Shown here: positions 36,032-46,096 of the stretch, in pieces | How positions within the stretch are numbered: position 1 is the first letter of the stretch | Layout of the letters: each line of letters opens with the position of its first letter | From: Novosphingobium sp. SG751A | GTDB lineage: Bacteria; Pseudomonadota; Alphaproteobacteria; Sphingomonadales; Sphingomonadaceae | Assembly: GCF_013149295.1 (NCBI RefSeq) | Contig: NZ_JABGCB010000011.1 | Span: forward strand, 1 to 64,000 | Direction of reading: 5' to 3' | DNA length: 64,000 bases | The notes under the pieces: generated by a model | What the model saw: the letters and a program-made list of their open reading frames with translations, nothing else | Databases searched by the model: none | Told to the model about the DNA's origin: nothing | Position numbers and translations under genes: made by a program

Positions 36032-36436
36032 ATGTCCGCTTTTGCGCTTACACAATGCTGGTTTACCCGCCGACACTCACCCGATCACAAGCCAAAAGAG
36101 CGCGTTGACGGGGCCTTTTACACCCATTGCAACCATTGCCACCGCCCGATCTTCAGCGTCGATGGAACGACATGGCATATCAATGGCGGGTTCAATATCG
36201 ACGCGCTGGGCGATGCGGCCAGTTTCTTTCTCTCGGTCGACGATCCGGCCGAAGGCATGACCATCGCGCGCATCCCCATCAACCCTGCGGCCAGTGAGGA
36301 AGATGTCGATGCGCTGATCGAGCAGGCCTGCAAGGATTACGCGATTGGCGAGGAAGGGACGACGCTGATTCTGCGCGATCATCGCCACCATAAGGGCGCA
36401 AGGCGACATCGGAAGGACCTGCGCGGCGTTGTTTGA
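36032..36436 (+). CDS. Hypothetical protein with a CxxC pair
   Basis: 134 residues. The motif YTHCNHCHRPIFSVDGTTWH looks like half of a zinc ribbon; a second CxxC is absent, but His residues (HCNHCH) could complete a site. The C-terminus is basic and His-rich (RDHRHHKGARRHRKD), which suggests nucleic-acid contact. No family is recognised. It has no close neighbour on the same strand except the preceding membrane protein gene. Confidence 0.6.
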   Translation: MSAFALTQCWFTRRHSPDHKPKERVDGAFYTHCNHCHRPIFSVDGTTWHINGGFNIDALGDAASFFLSVDDPAEGMTIARIPINPAASEEDVDALIEQACKDYAIGEEGTTLILRDHRHHKGARRHRKDLRGVV

Positions 36437-36478
36437 GAGTAAAGGAGTCTGAGGGTAAAAGCCGCACCCGCCCGCGCT

Positions 36479-37150
36479 TTAGCAGGCAGCGCGGAAACGA
36501 CCCGGAGGCGTTGACCCTTGCGCCTCATGCATCTTGGCAATGTTCTGGGCCAATTCTTCCATCAGAAAGCCCCGGTCGAACACCAGCCCGTGGCGCGGCT
36601 GCTGGCGCCACACCACCTTGGCGTAGATCGGGGGAAAGCCGATGGTTTCGATCCGCACCGGTTGGCGCAGCATCAGCCTTTCGGGGCATTCGATACAGGC
36701 GCCCTGCTGGGAAATATCGCGCATCATTGCGCGGATCTGCTGACCATTGGCAAAGACGATGGCTTCGGCATCGGTCTTGAGTCGGATCTGCCGCTTGGCA
36801 TAAAGGCCGCATTTGTCATCCAGCAGGCGCTGGACATTGATCATGTCGAAGAAACGGAAACCGGCGTGATCGTCGCGGTTCCACATCAATTCCATGGCAA
36901 AGCGTTCGCCGCTCGATGTTTCCAGCGCCAACGACGTATAGGAAGGCAGCGGGTGAAAAAGACGCACCTTGCACCCGGTGGCCGAAGCATCGCGCAGCAC
37001 GCAAAGATATTCGCGCCCGTCGATGATCAGCTTGGCCGAACGCACCAGCAGCGTGAAGCGCGGCGCACCGCGCAGTTCGGCCCCAGACGCCTGCCCGACC
37101 TCAGGCGCGGAATGCGCTGTCATTTCGGGACGGAAGACGTCTTGACTCAC
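36479..37150 (-). CDS. Tandem PilZ-domain protein
   Basis: About 223 residues if GTG 37150 (after an AGGTGG site) is used; ATG 37225 and ATG 37123 also fit. Two PilZ-type modules follow one another: the first with RGAPRFTLLVR and DASATGCKVR, the second with KRQIRLKTDAEA and DISQQGACIE. These are the R-x3-R and (D/N)-x-S-x2-G c-di-GMP contacts. The second looks the more complete. It would be a cytoplasmic c-di-GMP effector; the target is unknown. The EAL phosphodiesterase at 32.6 kb may act on the same messenger pool. Confidence 0.8.
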   Translation of the reverse strand: MSQDVFRPEMTAHSAPEVGQASGAELRGAPRFTLLVRSAKLIIDGREYLCVLRDASATGCKVRLFHPLPSYTSLALETSSGERFAMELMWNRDDHAGFRFFDMINVQRLLDDKCGLYAKRQIRLKTDAEAIVFANGQQIRAMMRDISQQGACIECPERLMLRQPVRIETIGFPPIYAKVVWRQQPRHGLVFDRGFLMEELAQNIAKMHEAQGSTPPGRFRAAC

Positions 37151-37370
37151 CGATTGATCCACCTGCGATAATTTGCCGACAGGGAAAAGAGGCAAAACCG
37201 TTTCCCCAGGTTGCCTCCTATACATTGCAGGAAATGGTAAAGCGGTTATGAACATCGGCTCCGCAATAGCCAATATGTGAGAAATATGGCGGTTTAGCCC
37301 CAACCAATTCCTGCAATTTAGTTAATTGGCGAGGCATACAGTCCTTTGCACTGTGCCCCGAACTTGAGGT

Positions 37371-37397
37371 AAAAGGGCGAGCGACCAGCGCCCGCCC
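37371..37397 (-). terminator. Intrinsic terminator of secA
   Basis: On the minus strand GGGCGGGCG pairs with CGCTCGCCC (one G-U) around CTGGT and is followed by TTTTA, a few bases after the secA stop. Confidence 0.8.
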
Positions 37398-37404
37398 CGC
37401 TGCT

Positions 37405-40092
<2,688 letters not shown>

Positions 40093-40185
40093 GCAAAATT
40101 CCTGAAGACAGATAGGGGCACGGGGGCACCGGCACATGCGGCGCGCGCCCATGAAATAGGACATGAGGAAAAGCGCATAAGCGCC

Positions 40186-40458
40186 TTATTCGCGGGCGCG
40201 ATCCACCCGCATCCGCACCGCAGGCGCAGAATAGGCCATGCGCAAAGGCGCGCGCGCCGCCTCGATCAGCCGGGGCTGTGCGGGCCGCGTAATCTCGCGC
40301 GCATGGGCCACGACATGGGCCGAAACCCGCGCCGCGCCTGCGCCCTGCATCGTGGCCGCAATGGCCGGACGCGCGGCAAAGGCGCGCGCATCCGTTTCCG
40401 GGGCCATTGCGGCAAGACCGGAAACCAAAGCCAGAAAAGATAACAGCAGCCGAAGCAT
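40186..40458 (-). CDS. Small exported protein upstream of secA; possible secretion monitor
   Basis: 90 residues from ATG 40458, without a strong ribosome site. MLRLLLSFLALVSGLAAMA is a signal peptide. The mature part is Ala- and Arg-rich and has no domain. The tail contains RAP (residues 69-71) followed by further Arg and Pro residues. Position (next gene upstream of secA, same strand), size, export signal and a tail with RAP recall secretion monitors such as SecM (RAGP end) and the RAPP/RAPG arrest peptides known from alphaproteobacteria and actinobacteria. The exact arrest motif is not met, so this is a hypothesis. Confidence 0.5.
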   Translation of the reverse strand: MLRLLLSFLALVSGLAAMAPETDARAFAARPAIAATMQGAGAARVSAHVVAHAREITRPAQPRLIEAARAPLRMAYSAPAVRMRVDRARE

Positions 40459-40505
40459 GGCGCAGGATATAGGCAGGACTATCGCCGGCGTCTAGGGCGT
40501 ATCCT

Positions 40506-41138
40506 TTATGGTTCCACCACCAGCGATTGGCGGACCGTCACATGGCGACGCACCGGATTGCCCTGTTCATCCTTATAGGGTTCGCGGAAATGCACCGCCG
40601 GACACCCCTCGCCCAACAGCTTGAGCCGCGGCTCCATCGCGCCCGTTGCCTTTTCGACGCGACATTCGGTCTGGCGCCCGTCGGCCTCAACCACATAGTG
40701 AAAGATGAATTCGCCCGGCTGCGGCAAAGGCCCCGGCGCGGGCAGAACCCAGCGCGTCCGGTTGGTATAGCTGCCCCCCACCGGCTTGCCCGCACTGTCG
40801 AGCGCCGGGTCGAAAGTGGCGCGCACACGCATCAGATCGCAGGTGGCCCGGTCGAGTGCGGCCGATCCGCTGGTGGCCACCACCACGCAATTGGTCACGC
40901 CCCCTTTGGCGTCAATGGTCAGCGTAAAGCCCGTGGTACCCGATTCGCCGTTCTTGACCGCCATGGGCGGATAATCGCCGGTCTGAATCCACCCCGCCGG
41001 ACCGTTCTTGGGCCGGGGGCCGCGCGGCAAAGTCTCGGCAGGCATCGGCACAGGTGGCATCAGCGGTGCGGGCGGCACGGCCGTCACCGGAGAAGCGCTC
41101 ACGGCTTGTTGCAAGAGAATCAACCCCAAAGCCAGCAT
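40506..41138 (-). CDS. Exported protein with TonB C-terminal-like domain
   Basis: About 210 residues from ATG 41138, which has AGGGAG 8 bases upstream; ATG 41144 and GTG 41147 lie too close to it. The N-terminus MLALGLILLQQAVSASP is an export signal or anchor. A Pro-rich stretch (PPAPLMPPVPMPAE) is followed by a TonB_C-like fold: DYPPMAVKNGESGTTGFTLT, a strand with GGVTNCVVVATSGSAALDRA, then TCDLMRVRATFDPALDSAG. A second, related segment follows. Such proteins are common in sphingomonads; whether this one energises receptors is unknown. No exbBD nearby. Confidence 0.75.
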   Translation of the reverse strand: MLALGLILLQQAVSASPVTAVPPAPLMPPVPMPAETLPRGPRPKNGPAGWIQTGDYPPMAVKNGESGTTGFTLTIDAKGGVTNCVVVATSGSAALDRATCDLMRVRATFDPALDSAGKPVGGSYTNRTRWVLPAPGPLPQPGEFIFHYVVEADGRQTECRVEKATGAMEPRLKLLGEGCPAVHFREPYKDEQGNPVRRHVTVRQSLVVEP

Positions 41139-41204
41139 AACCATCACTCCCTAAGCTTGGCCGAGACTAGATCCTGCGCCAACCACGTACAAGGCCGAGC
41201 TTGT

Positions 41205-42269
41205 ATGACCGCCCATTCTGGGCCAAGTCCGCGCCCCATGTCCGAAATCGCCCGTTCTGCCGCGCCATCCGGCCGCCTGCCTTTGCTCGATGCCCTGCGC
41301 GGGGTGGCGGCGCTGAGCGTGGTTTTTCATCACGAGGCCCCGCTTTACGGCACGCCGGGCCTGTTTCCCCGCGCCTATCTGGCGGTGGATTTCTTCTTCA
41401 TGCTTTCGGGCTTTGTGCTGACCCTGGCCTTTGAACCGAAATTGCGCGGCTCCCTTGGCGCGGGCGATTTCATGGTCCGCCGCGTGGCGCGGCTGTGGCC
41501 GGTGCTGGCGGTGGGGGTGCTGATCGGGGCGGGGTGGCGGCTTTCGGTGGGGCTCACCGGGCAATTGTGGCTGCTGACGCTTTCGGGCCTGACGCTGTGG
41601 CCCATCATGCGAGGCACAGGCGGGATCTTTCAGCTCAACGGGCCGCAATGGTCGTTGGCCTATGAAGTGCTGGCCAATGCGGTGCATGCGCTGGTGCTGC
41701 GGCGGCTGAATAGCCGGCTGCTGCTGGGTTTCGTGCTGGCCTGCGCGGGGGTGCTGGCGTGGTGCGCTTATGCGTGGGGCTCGGTGGGGCTGGGCGATAC
41801 AGGGCGCAACTGGTGGGGCGGCTTTGCGCGGGTCGGCTTTGGCTATGGGCTGGGCGTGTGGATGGGGCGGCAATTTGCGGCGGGGCGCGCGCCGGTTTCT
41901 CCGGTTGCGGCATGGGCGGGCGGATTGCTGCTGCCGCTGACTTTATTCAGCCTGCCCTGGTGGCCTTTGGGCGTGGTGGCGGGCGATCTGTTGGCGGGTT
42001 TTGCGGTCTTTCCGGTGGCATTGTGGTGCGCGGCGCATGTGGCCTTGCACGGCGGGGCGCTGAAAATTGCCGATGGGCTGGGGCGATTGTCCTATCCGGC
42101 CTATGCGATCCATGGGCCGGTGCTGATCTGGGGCGCATCACTTGCACATGGCCATGGGGCGCAGGCCGGGTGGATTCGCCCGCTGACGCTGGTCGCCGTG
42201 TTGGCGCTGGCCGGTCTGCTGGCGATCAGCCCGCTGGCCCATGGGATTCCTGTGCGCCGGAAAGGTTGA
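41205..42269 (+). CDS. Membrane acyltransferase (acyltransferase family 3)
   Basis: 354 residues from ATG 41205 or 41238, with about ten membrane helices. RLPLLDALRGVAALSVVFHH at the start carries the RG and the His needed for catalysis in the Acyl_transf_3 (OafA-like) family; YLAVDFFFMLSGFVLTLAFE follows. It moves acetyl or other acyl groups from the cytoplasm to sugars of lipopolysaccharide, exopolysaccharide or a glycolipid. No polysaccharide cluster is adjacent, so the acceptor is open. Confidence 0.88.
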   Translation: MTAHSGPSPRPMSEIARSAAPSGRLPLLDALRGVAALSVVFHHEAPLYGTPGLFPRAYLAVDFFFMLSGFVLTLAFEPKLRGSLGAGDFMVRRVARLWPVLAVGVLIGAGWRLSVGLTGQLWLLTLSGLTLWPIMRGTGGIFQLNGPQWSLAYEVLANAVHALVLRRLNSRLLLGFVLACAGVLAWCAYAWGSVGLGDTGRNWWGGFARVGFGYGLGVWMGRQFAAGRAPVSPVAAWAGGLLLPLTLFSLPWWPLGVVAGDLLAGFAVFPVALWCAAHVALHGGALKIADGLGRLSYPAYAIHGPVLIWGASLAHGHGAQAGWIRPLTLVAVLALAGLLAISPLAHGIPVRRKG

Positions 42270-42300
42270 AGTGGCGGGCATCAGGCGCTAACCCGCTGGC

Positions 42301-43527
42301 ATGTCACACGCCATCTCTCCGCTCGCCTCGCCCTTTCCTGCTCTGCCCGCGATTGCCGGGGCCTGCCCTCGCGTTGCTCGCGCGCGATACAAGGAATGGG
42401 ACCGCTGCGACCTGACCTATGTCGAGCTGGACGAAAACACCGCCGTGGCGGGCGTGTTCACGCGCAACATCTGCTGCTCGTCCGAGGTTGAACTGGGCAG
42501 GGCCAACGTCAAGCAGGGCCGCGCGCGGGCGCTGATCGTCAATGCGGGCAATTCCAATGCCTTCACCGGCTATCGCGGGCGCGAGGCGGTCGAGCAGATC
42601 ATGGATCAGGTTGCCGCCCATCTGGGCTGCGCGAAGGAGCAGGTGTTTGTCTCCTCGACTGGCGTGATCGGCGTCCCCCTGCCCAAGGACAAGGCAAAGG
42701 AGGGCGTCAACAATGCCCTGACCGCCGCGCCCTGTTCGTGGGAGGATGCCGCCAACACCATCGGCACCACCGACACTTTTGCCAAGGGCGCTACGGCCAC
42801 CGCCATCATCGGCGGCAAGACCGTGACGTTCAGCGCCATCATCAAGGGGTCGGGCATGATCGCGCCCGATATGGCCACGATGCTGGGCTATATTTTTACC
42901 GATGCGGCGATCAATCCGGCCTATCTTCAGGAACTGCTGACCAAGGCAGCCAATGAAACCTTCAACTGCATCACGGTGGACAGCGATACCTCGACCAGCG
43001 ACACTGTGCTGGCCTTTGCCACCGGCAAGGCGGGCAACACGATCATCAATTGCGAAGGCTGCGAGGGCGCCGATGCCTTTGCCGCCGCGCTGACCGATGT
43101 GTGCCGCCAACTAGCGCATCTGGTGGTGAAAGATGGCGAAGGCGCGCAGAAATTCATCGCCGTCTCCGTCACGGGCGCGGTGACGGATGAAAGCGCGCGC
43201 AAGATCGGCATGGCGATTGCCAATTCGCCGCTGGTCAAAACCGCCATCGCGGGCGAGGACGCCAATTGGGGCCGCATCGTCATGGCCGTAGGCAAGGCGG
43301 GCGAACCGGCCGACCGCGACCGCCTCTCCATCGGCTTTGGCGGCGTGTGGCAGGCCAAGGACGGCCAGCCTCTGCCCGATTATGACGAGGCCCCGGTGGC
43401 GGCCCATCTGAAGGGTCAGGAGATCAGCATCGAGGTCGATATCGGCCTTGGGCAAGGCCGCGCGACCGTTTGGACCTGCGACCTGACGCATGGCTATATC
43501 TCGATCAACGCTGATTACCGGAGCTGA
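42301..43527 (+). CDS. argJ: Bifunctional ornithine acetyltransferase / N-acetylglutamate synthase
   Basis: 408 residues. Recycles the acetyl group from N-acetylornithine to glutamate in arginine synthesis. The self-cleavage site is Thr193 in ATMLGYIFTDAAI, which becomes the N-terminal nucleophile of the beta chain. The oxyanion motif SSTGVIGVPLP and CITVDSDTSTSDTVL are typical. It is followed after 5 bp by a glutathione transferase gene, then by inositol phosphatase and DUF1294 genes, all packed head to tail, so it probably leads an operon. Confidence 0.96.
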   Translation: MSHAISPLASPFPALPAIAGACPRVARARYKEWDRCDLTYVELDENTAVAGVFTRNICCSSEVELGRANVKQGRARALIVNAGNSNAFTGYRGREAVEQIMDQVAAHLGCAKEQVFVSSTGVIGVPLPKDKAKEGVNNALTAAPCSWEDAANTIGTTDTFAKGATATAIIGGKTVTFSAIIKGSGMIAPDMATMLGYIFTDAAINPAYLQELLTKAANETFNCITVDSDTSTSDTVLAFATGKAGNTIINCEGCEGADAFAAALTDVCRQLAHLVVKDGEGAQKFIAVSVTGAVTDESARKIGMAIANSPLVKTAIAGEDANWGRIVMAVGKAGEPADRDRLSIGFGGVWQAKDGQPLPDYDEAPVAAHLKGQEISIEVDIGLGQGRATVWTCDLTHGYISINADYRS

Positions 43528-43532
43528 GGCGC

Positions 43533-44138
43533 ATGCTCACGATCTGGGGTCGGCTCAATTCGCATAATGTCAAAAAGGTCGTCTGGGCAGCGGTCGAAAC
43601 CGGGCAGGAATGGGTGCGCCATGACATTGGCGGCTCATTCGGTTATACGCCCGAATATCTGGCGATGAACCCCAACCGGCTGGTGCCCACGCTGGTGGAA
43701 GATGATTTCTCGCTGTGGGAATCGAATGCCATCCTGCGTTATCTGGCCGATGCCCATGCGCCGCATCTGTGGCCCACGGGCCTGCGCGCGCGGGCTTTGG
43801 CGGACAAGTGGATGGACTGGCAATTCGCCTTTGCCGATGCGCAGCGCGACGGCTTCCTGCAAATGGTGCGCGTGGCCGAGGCGGACCGCGATGCGACCAA
43901 GATCGAGCGCACCGTTGCCGAGACCAACAAGCTGATGCGGATCATGGAAGATACGCTGGCCAAGCAGCCCTTCCTGACCGGAGAGGCTTTCGGCATCGCC
44001 GATATTCCCATGGGCGCCTATACTTACACATGGTTCAAACTGGGCTTTGCGCGCGAGGATGTGCCCAACATCCGCCGCTGGTTCGAGGCCGTCAGCGCCC
44101 GTCCCGGCTTCCAATATGTCGCCATCCCCCTCACCTGA
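43533..44138 (+). CDS. Glutathione S-transferase family protein
   Basis: 201 residues. A thioredoxin-like N-terminal domain (MLTIWGRLNSHNVKKVVWAA) with the glutathione-binding NRLVPTLVED and ESNAILRYLAD, then an all-helical C-terminal domain with the capping GIADIPMGAYTYTW. A Ser in GRLNSHNVKK is the likely thiol-stabilising residue. Substrate unknown. Starts 5 bases after the argJ stop and is probably cotranscribed with it. Confidence 0.9.
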   Translation: MLTIWGRLNSHNVKKVVWAAVETGQEWVRHDIGGSFGYTPEYLAMNPNRLVPTLVEDDFSLWESNAILRYLADAHAPHLWPTGLRARALADKWMDWQFAFADAQRDGFLQMVRVAEADRDATKIERTVAETNKLMRIMEDTLAKQPFLTGEAFGIADIPMGAYTYTWFKLGFAREDVPNIRRWFEAVSARPGFQYVAIPLT

Positions 44139-44150
44139 AAGGCGCGATCC

Positions 44151-44951
44151 ATGACCAATACTCTGAGCGAAGCCGTCCATGATGTGATGGCCGATGCGGC
44201 GGCGCGCGCCATCCGTCCGCGTTATCAGCATCTGGCGGCTGCCGACATCATCGAGAAAGCCTCCGACGATCTGGTGACGATTGCCGACAAGGAGAGCGAG
44301 GCGATTTTGGCCGAGGGCCTTGCGCGCATCCTGCCCGAGGCGGCGATTGTGGGCGAGGAGGCGGCCTTTGCCGATCCCTCGATCCTTTCGCGGCTGGGCT
44401 CGGACCTGTGCTGGATCATCGACCCTCTGGATGGCACCAACAATTTCGCCCATGGCCGCCCGCCCTTCGGCATCCTTGTCGCGCTGGCGCAAGGGGGCGA
44501 GACGATTGGCGGCTGGATCTATGACGTGCTTTCGGGCCGGTTTTGCCATGCACGCAGCGGCGAAGGGGCCTATCTAAACGGCGAGCGCCTGACCGCGCGG
44601 ACCAGCGGTGAAAGCCCGGCGGTGGCGGCGATCTCGGTGCTGTTTGCCGATCCGGCGCGCCGCGCCGCGCTGATGGATCATATCGCCCCGCATTACCGCA
44701 TGGTCGAAATCCCCCGCTGCGCCGCCGAGCAATATCCGCGTCTGGCCACGGGCGTGAACGATGTCTCGATCTTTGAACGCACGCTGGCTTGGGATCATGC
44801 GGCGGGCGTCCTGTTCCTGAACGAGGCGGGCGGCAAGGCGGCGCGTTTCGATGGCACGCCCTATCGCGTGGACGAGGATCGCCGGGGCCTGATCGGCGCC
44901 TCCAGCCCCGCCCTGTGGGACGAACTGGCCGCGCGAATGGCGGAAATTTGA
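44151..44951 (+). CDS. Inositol monophosphatase family protein
   Basis: 266 residues with the three metal-binding motifs of the family: GEEAAF, DPLDGTNNFAHGRPP and WDHAAGVLFLNEAGG. It hydrolyses phosphate from a sugar alcohol or related monoester. Members include inositol, histidinol and 3'-phosphoadenosine phosphatases; I cannot tell which. The DUF1294 gene begins inside its stop codon. Confidence 0.9.
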   Translation: MTNTLSEAVHDVMADAAARAIRPRYQHLAAADIIEKASDDLVTIADKESEAILAEGLARILPEAAIVGEEAAFADPSILSRLGSDLCWIIDPLDGTNNFAHGRPPFGILVALAQGGETIGGWIYDVLSGRFCHARSGEGAYLNGERLTARTSGESPAVAAISVLFADPARRAALMDHIAPHYRMVEIPRCAAEQYPRLATGVNDVSIFERTLAWDHAAGVLFLNEAGGKAARFDGTPYRVDEDRRGLIGASSPALWDELAARMAEI

Positions 44952-45214
44952 TCTCCGGCTACATTCCTCTCGCCCTCCTGCTGATCAATGCGCGCACCGC
45001 CCACCTGTTCTGGCTGGACAAGCGCTATGCGCAGGAGGGCCGCCGCCGTATTCCAGAATCCAGCCTGCTGATGATGGCGGCGGTTGGCGGCACACCGGGC
45101 GCCTTGGCCGCGCGGCAATGGTTTCGGCACAAGACGCGCAAACAGCCGTTTTCGACCTGGCTCTGGCTGATCGCGCTGGTTCAGATCGGGTTGATCGCGT
45201 GGTTCATATTTTAA
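44948..45214 (+). CDS. DUF1294 small membrane protein
   Basis: 88 residues if translation starts at TTG 44948, which overlaps the TGA of the phosphatase gene (TTGA), a coupling arrangement. Two membrane helices surround FWLDKRYAQEGRRRIPESSL and GGTPGALAARQWFRHKTRK, the conserved core of DUF1294 (the family pattern has D-K-x2-A and G-G-x2-G-A). Function of the family is unknown. Its end overlaps the convergent gene at 45211 by 4 bases. Confidence 0.75.
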   Translation: MISGYIPLALLLINARTAHLFWLDKRYAQEGRRRIPESSLLMMAAVGGTPGALAARQWFRHKTRKQPFSTWLWLIALVQIGLIAWFIF

Positions 45215-45630
45215 TCTTCCCAGATCACGTTTCGGACCAATCCACTTTCAAGCATCAGTTTTTCCACCGCCCGCGTGACCTGTTCGTTGCAAGGCCGCGT
45301 ATTAACAAAGCGCCACCATCGCCATGCTCTGGGCCGGACGGGATAGAACATGATACGAAATTGTCCCGGCGGGCCCCAGCCTGCGTTGCAAACCAGAAAG
45401 GCACGATGCGGCCATCCCGGCAGATTGACCCACCAGCCATAATCCTCCACCGCCGGATCATCGGCGGCGATGCCCGCCCCGCGTAGCTCCTGCGCCACGA
45501 ACTCCGCCAGCCTGCGCCCATATATGCCGGGATTCACCTCATCGATATCCTCCCATGCCTCATCCCCCTCCGGCGTCGGATCGGGGATCATCGGAAAAGC
45601 GTCGGAGTAAAAGGTCAAAGTATGGCGCAT
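45211..45630 (-). CDS. Hypothetical protein
   Basis: 139 residues from ATG 45630 (ATG 45636 also possible). Rich in Trp and acidic residues at the start (GDEAWEDIDEVNPGIYGRRL), with a DYGWWVNLPGWPHRAFLVCN core that looks like a small mixed alpha/beta domain. I recognise no family. No signal peptide or membrane segment. Lies after the trxA cluster on the same strand, beyond a terminator, so it is likely separate. Confidence 0.6.
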   Translation of the reverse strand: MRHTLTFYSDAFPMIPDPTPEGDEAWEDIDEVNPGIYGRRLAEFVAQELRGAGIAADDPAVEDYGWWVNLPGWPHRAFLVCNAGWGPPGQFRIMFYPVRPRAWRWWRFVNTRPCNEQVTRAVEKLMLESGLVRNVIWED

Positions 45631-45660
45631 GGGCAAAGAATAGCCGATGATCGCCCAAAG

Positions 45661-45687
45661 AAAAGGGGCGCCTTTTCAGACGCCCCT
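45661..45687 (-). terminator. Intrinsic terminator of trxA
   Basis: On the minus strand AGGGGCG pairs with CGCCCCT around 10 bases and runs into TTTTCTTT, 27 bases after the trxA stop. It closes the long divL-to-trxA cluster. Confidence 0.75.
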
Positions 45688-45713
45688 CGTAGATCGAATC
45701 TGGTCCGTAGCGC

Positions 45714-46034
45714 TCAAAGCGCGCCCTGAATCCATGCCTTGAGCTGGCTCTTGGGCGCGGCGCCCAGCTTTTGCGCCACCGGCTTGCCGTCCTTGAAAAC
45801 CAGCAGCAGCGGGATCGACTGCACGCCGAACTGGCTGGCGATCTCGGTGTTTTCCATGATGTCCACCTTGGCGATGGTCACTTCCTCGCCCAGTTCCTCG
45901 CTCAATTCTTCCAGAGCCGGGCCGATCATCTTGCAAGGACCGCACCAGTCGGCCCAGAAATCGACCACAACCGGCTTGTCAGAAGCCAGCACGTCGGTGG
46001 AAAAGCTTGCGTCGGTTACCTTGATCGTGGCCAT
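45714..46034 (-). CDS. trxA: Thioredoxin
   Basis: 106 residues. The redox centre WCGPC occupies residues 30-34 in [20 protein letters not shown]; the cis-Pro is in [12 protein letters not shown] standard thioredoxin, reduced by thioredoxin reductase in the cytoplasm. It follows addA by 62 bp on the same strand and ends with a clear terminator. Confidence 0.97.
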   Translation of the reverse strand: MATIKVTDASFSTDVLASDKPVVVDFWADWCGPCKMIGPALEELSEELGEEVTIAKVDIMENTEIASQFGVQSIPLLLVFKDGKPVAQKLGAAPKSQLKAWIQGAL

Positions 46035-46096
46035 GGCCTGAAATCTCCTGAAATGTTGTCTTTAAGATAGTCCATGCGCGGCCTTGCGCAACCACC

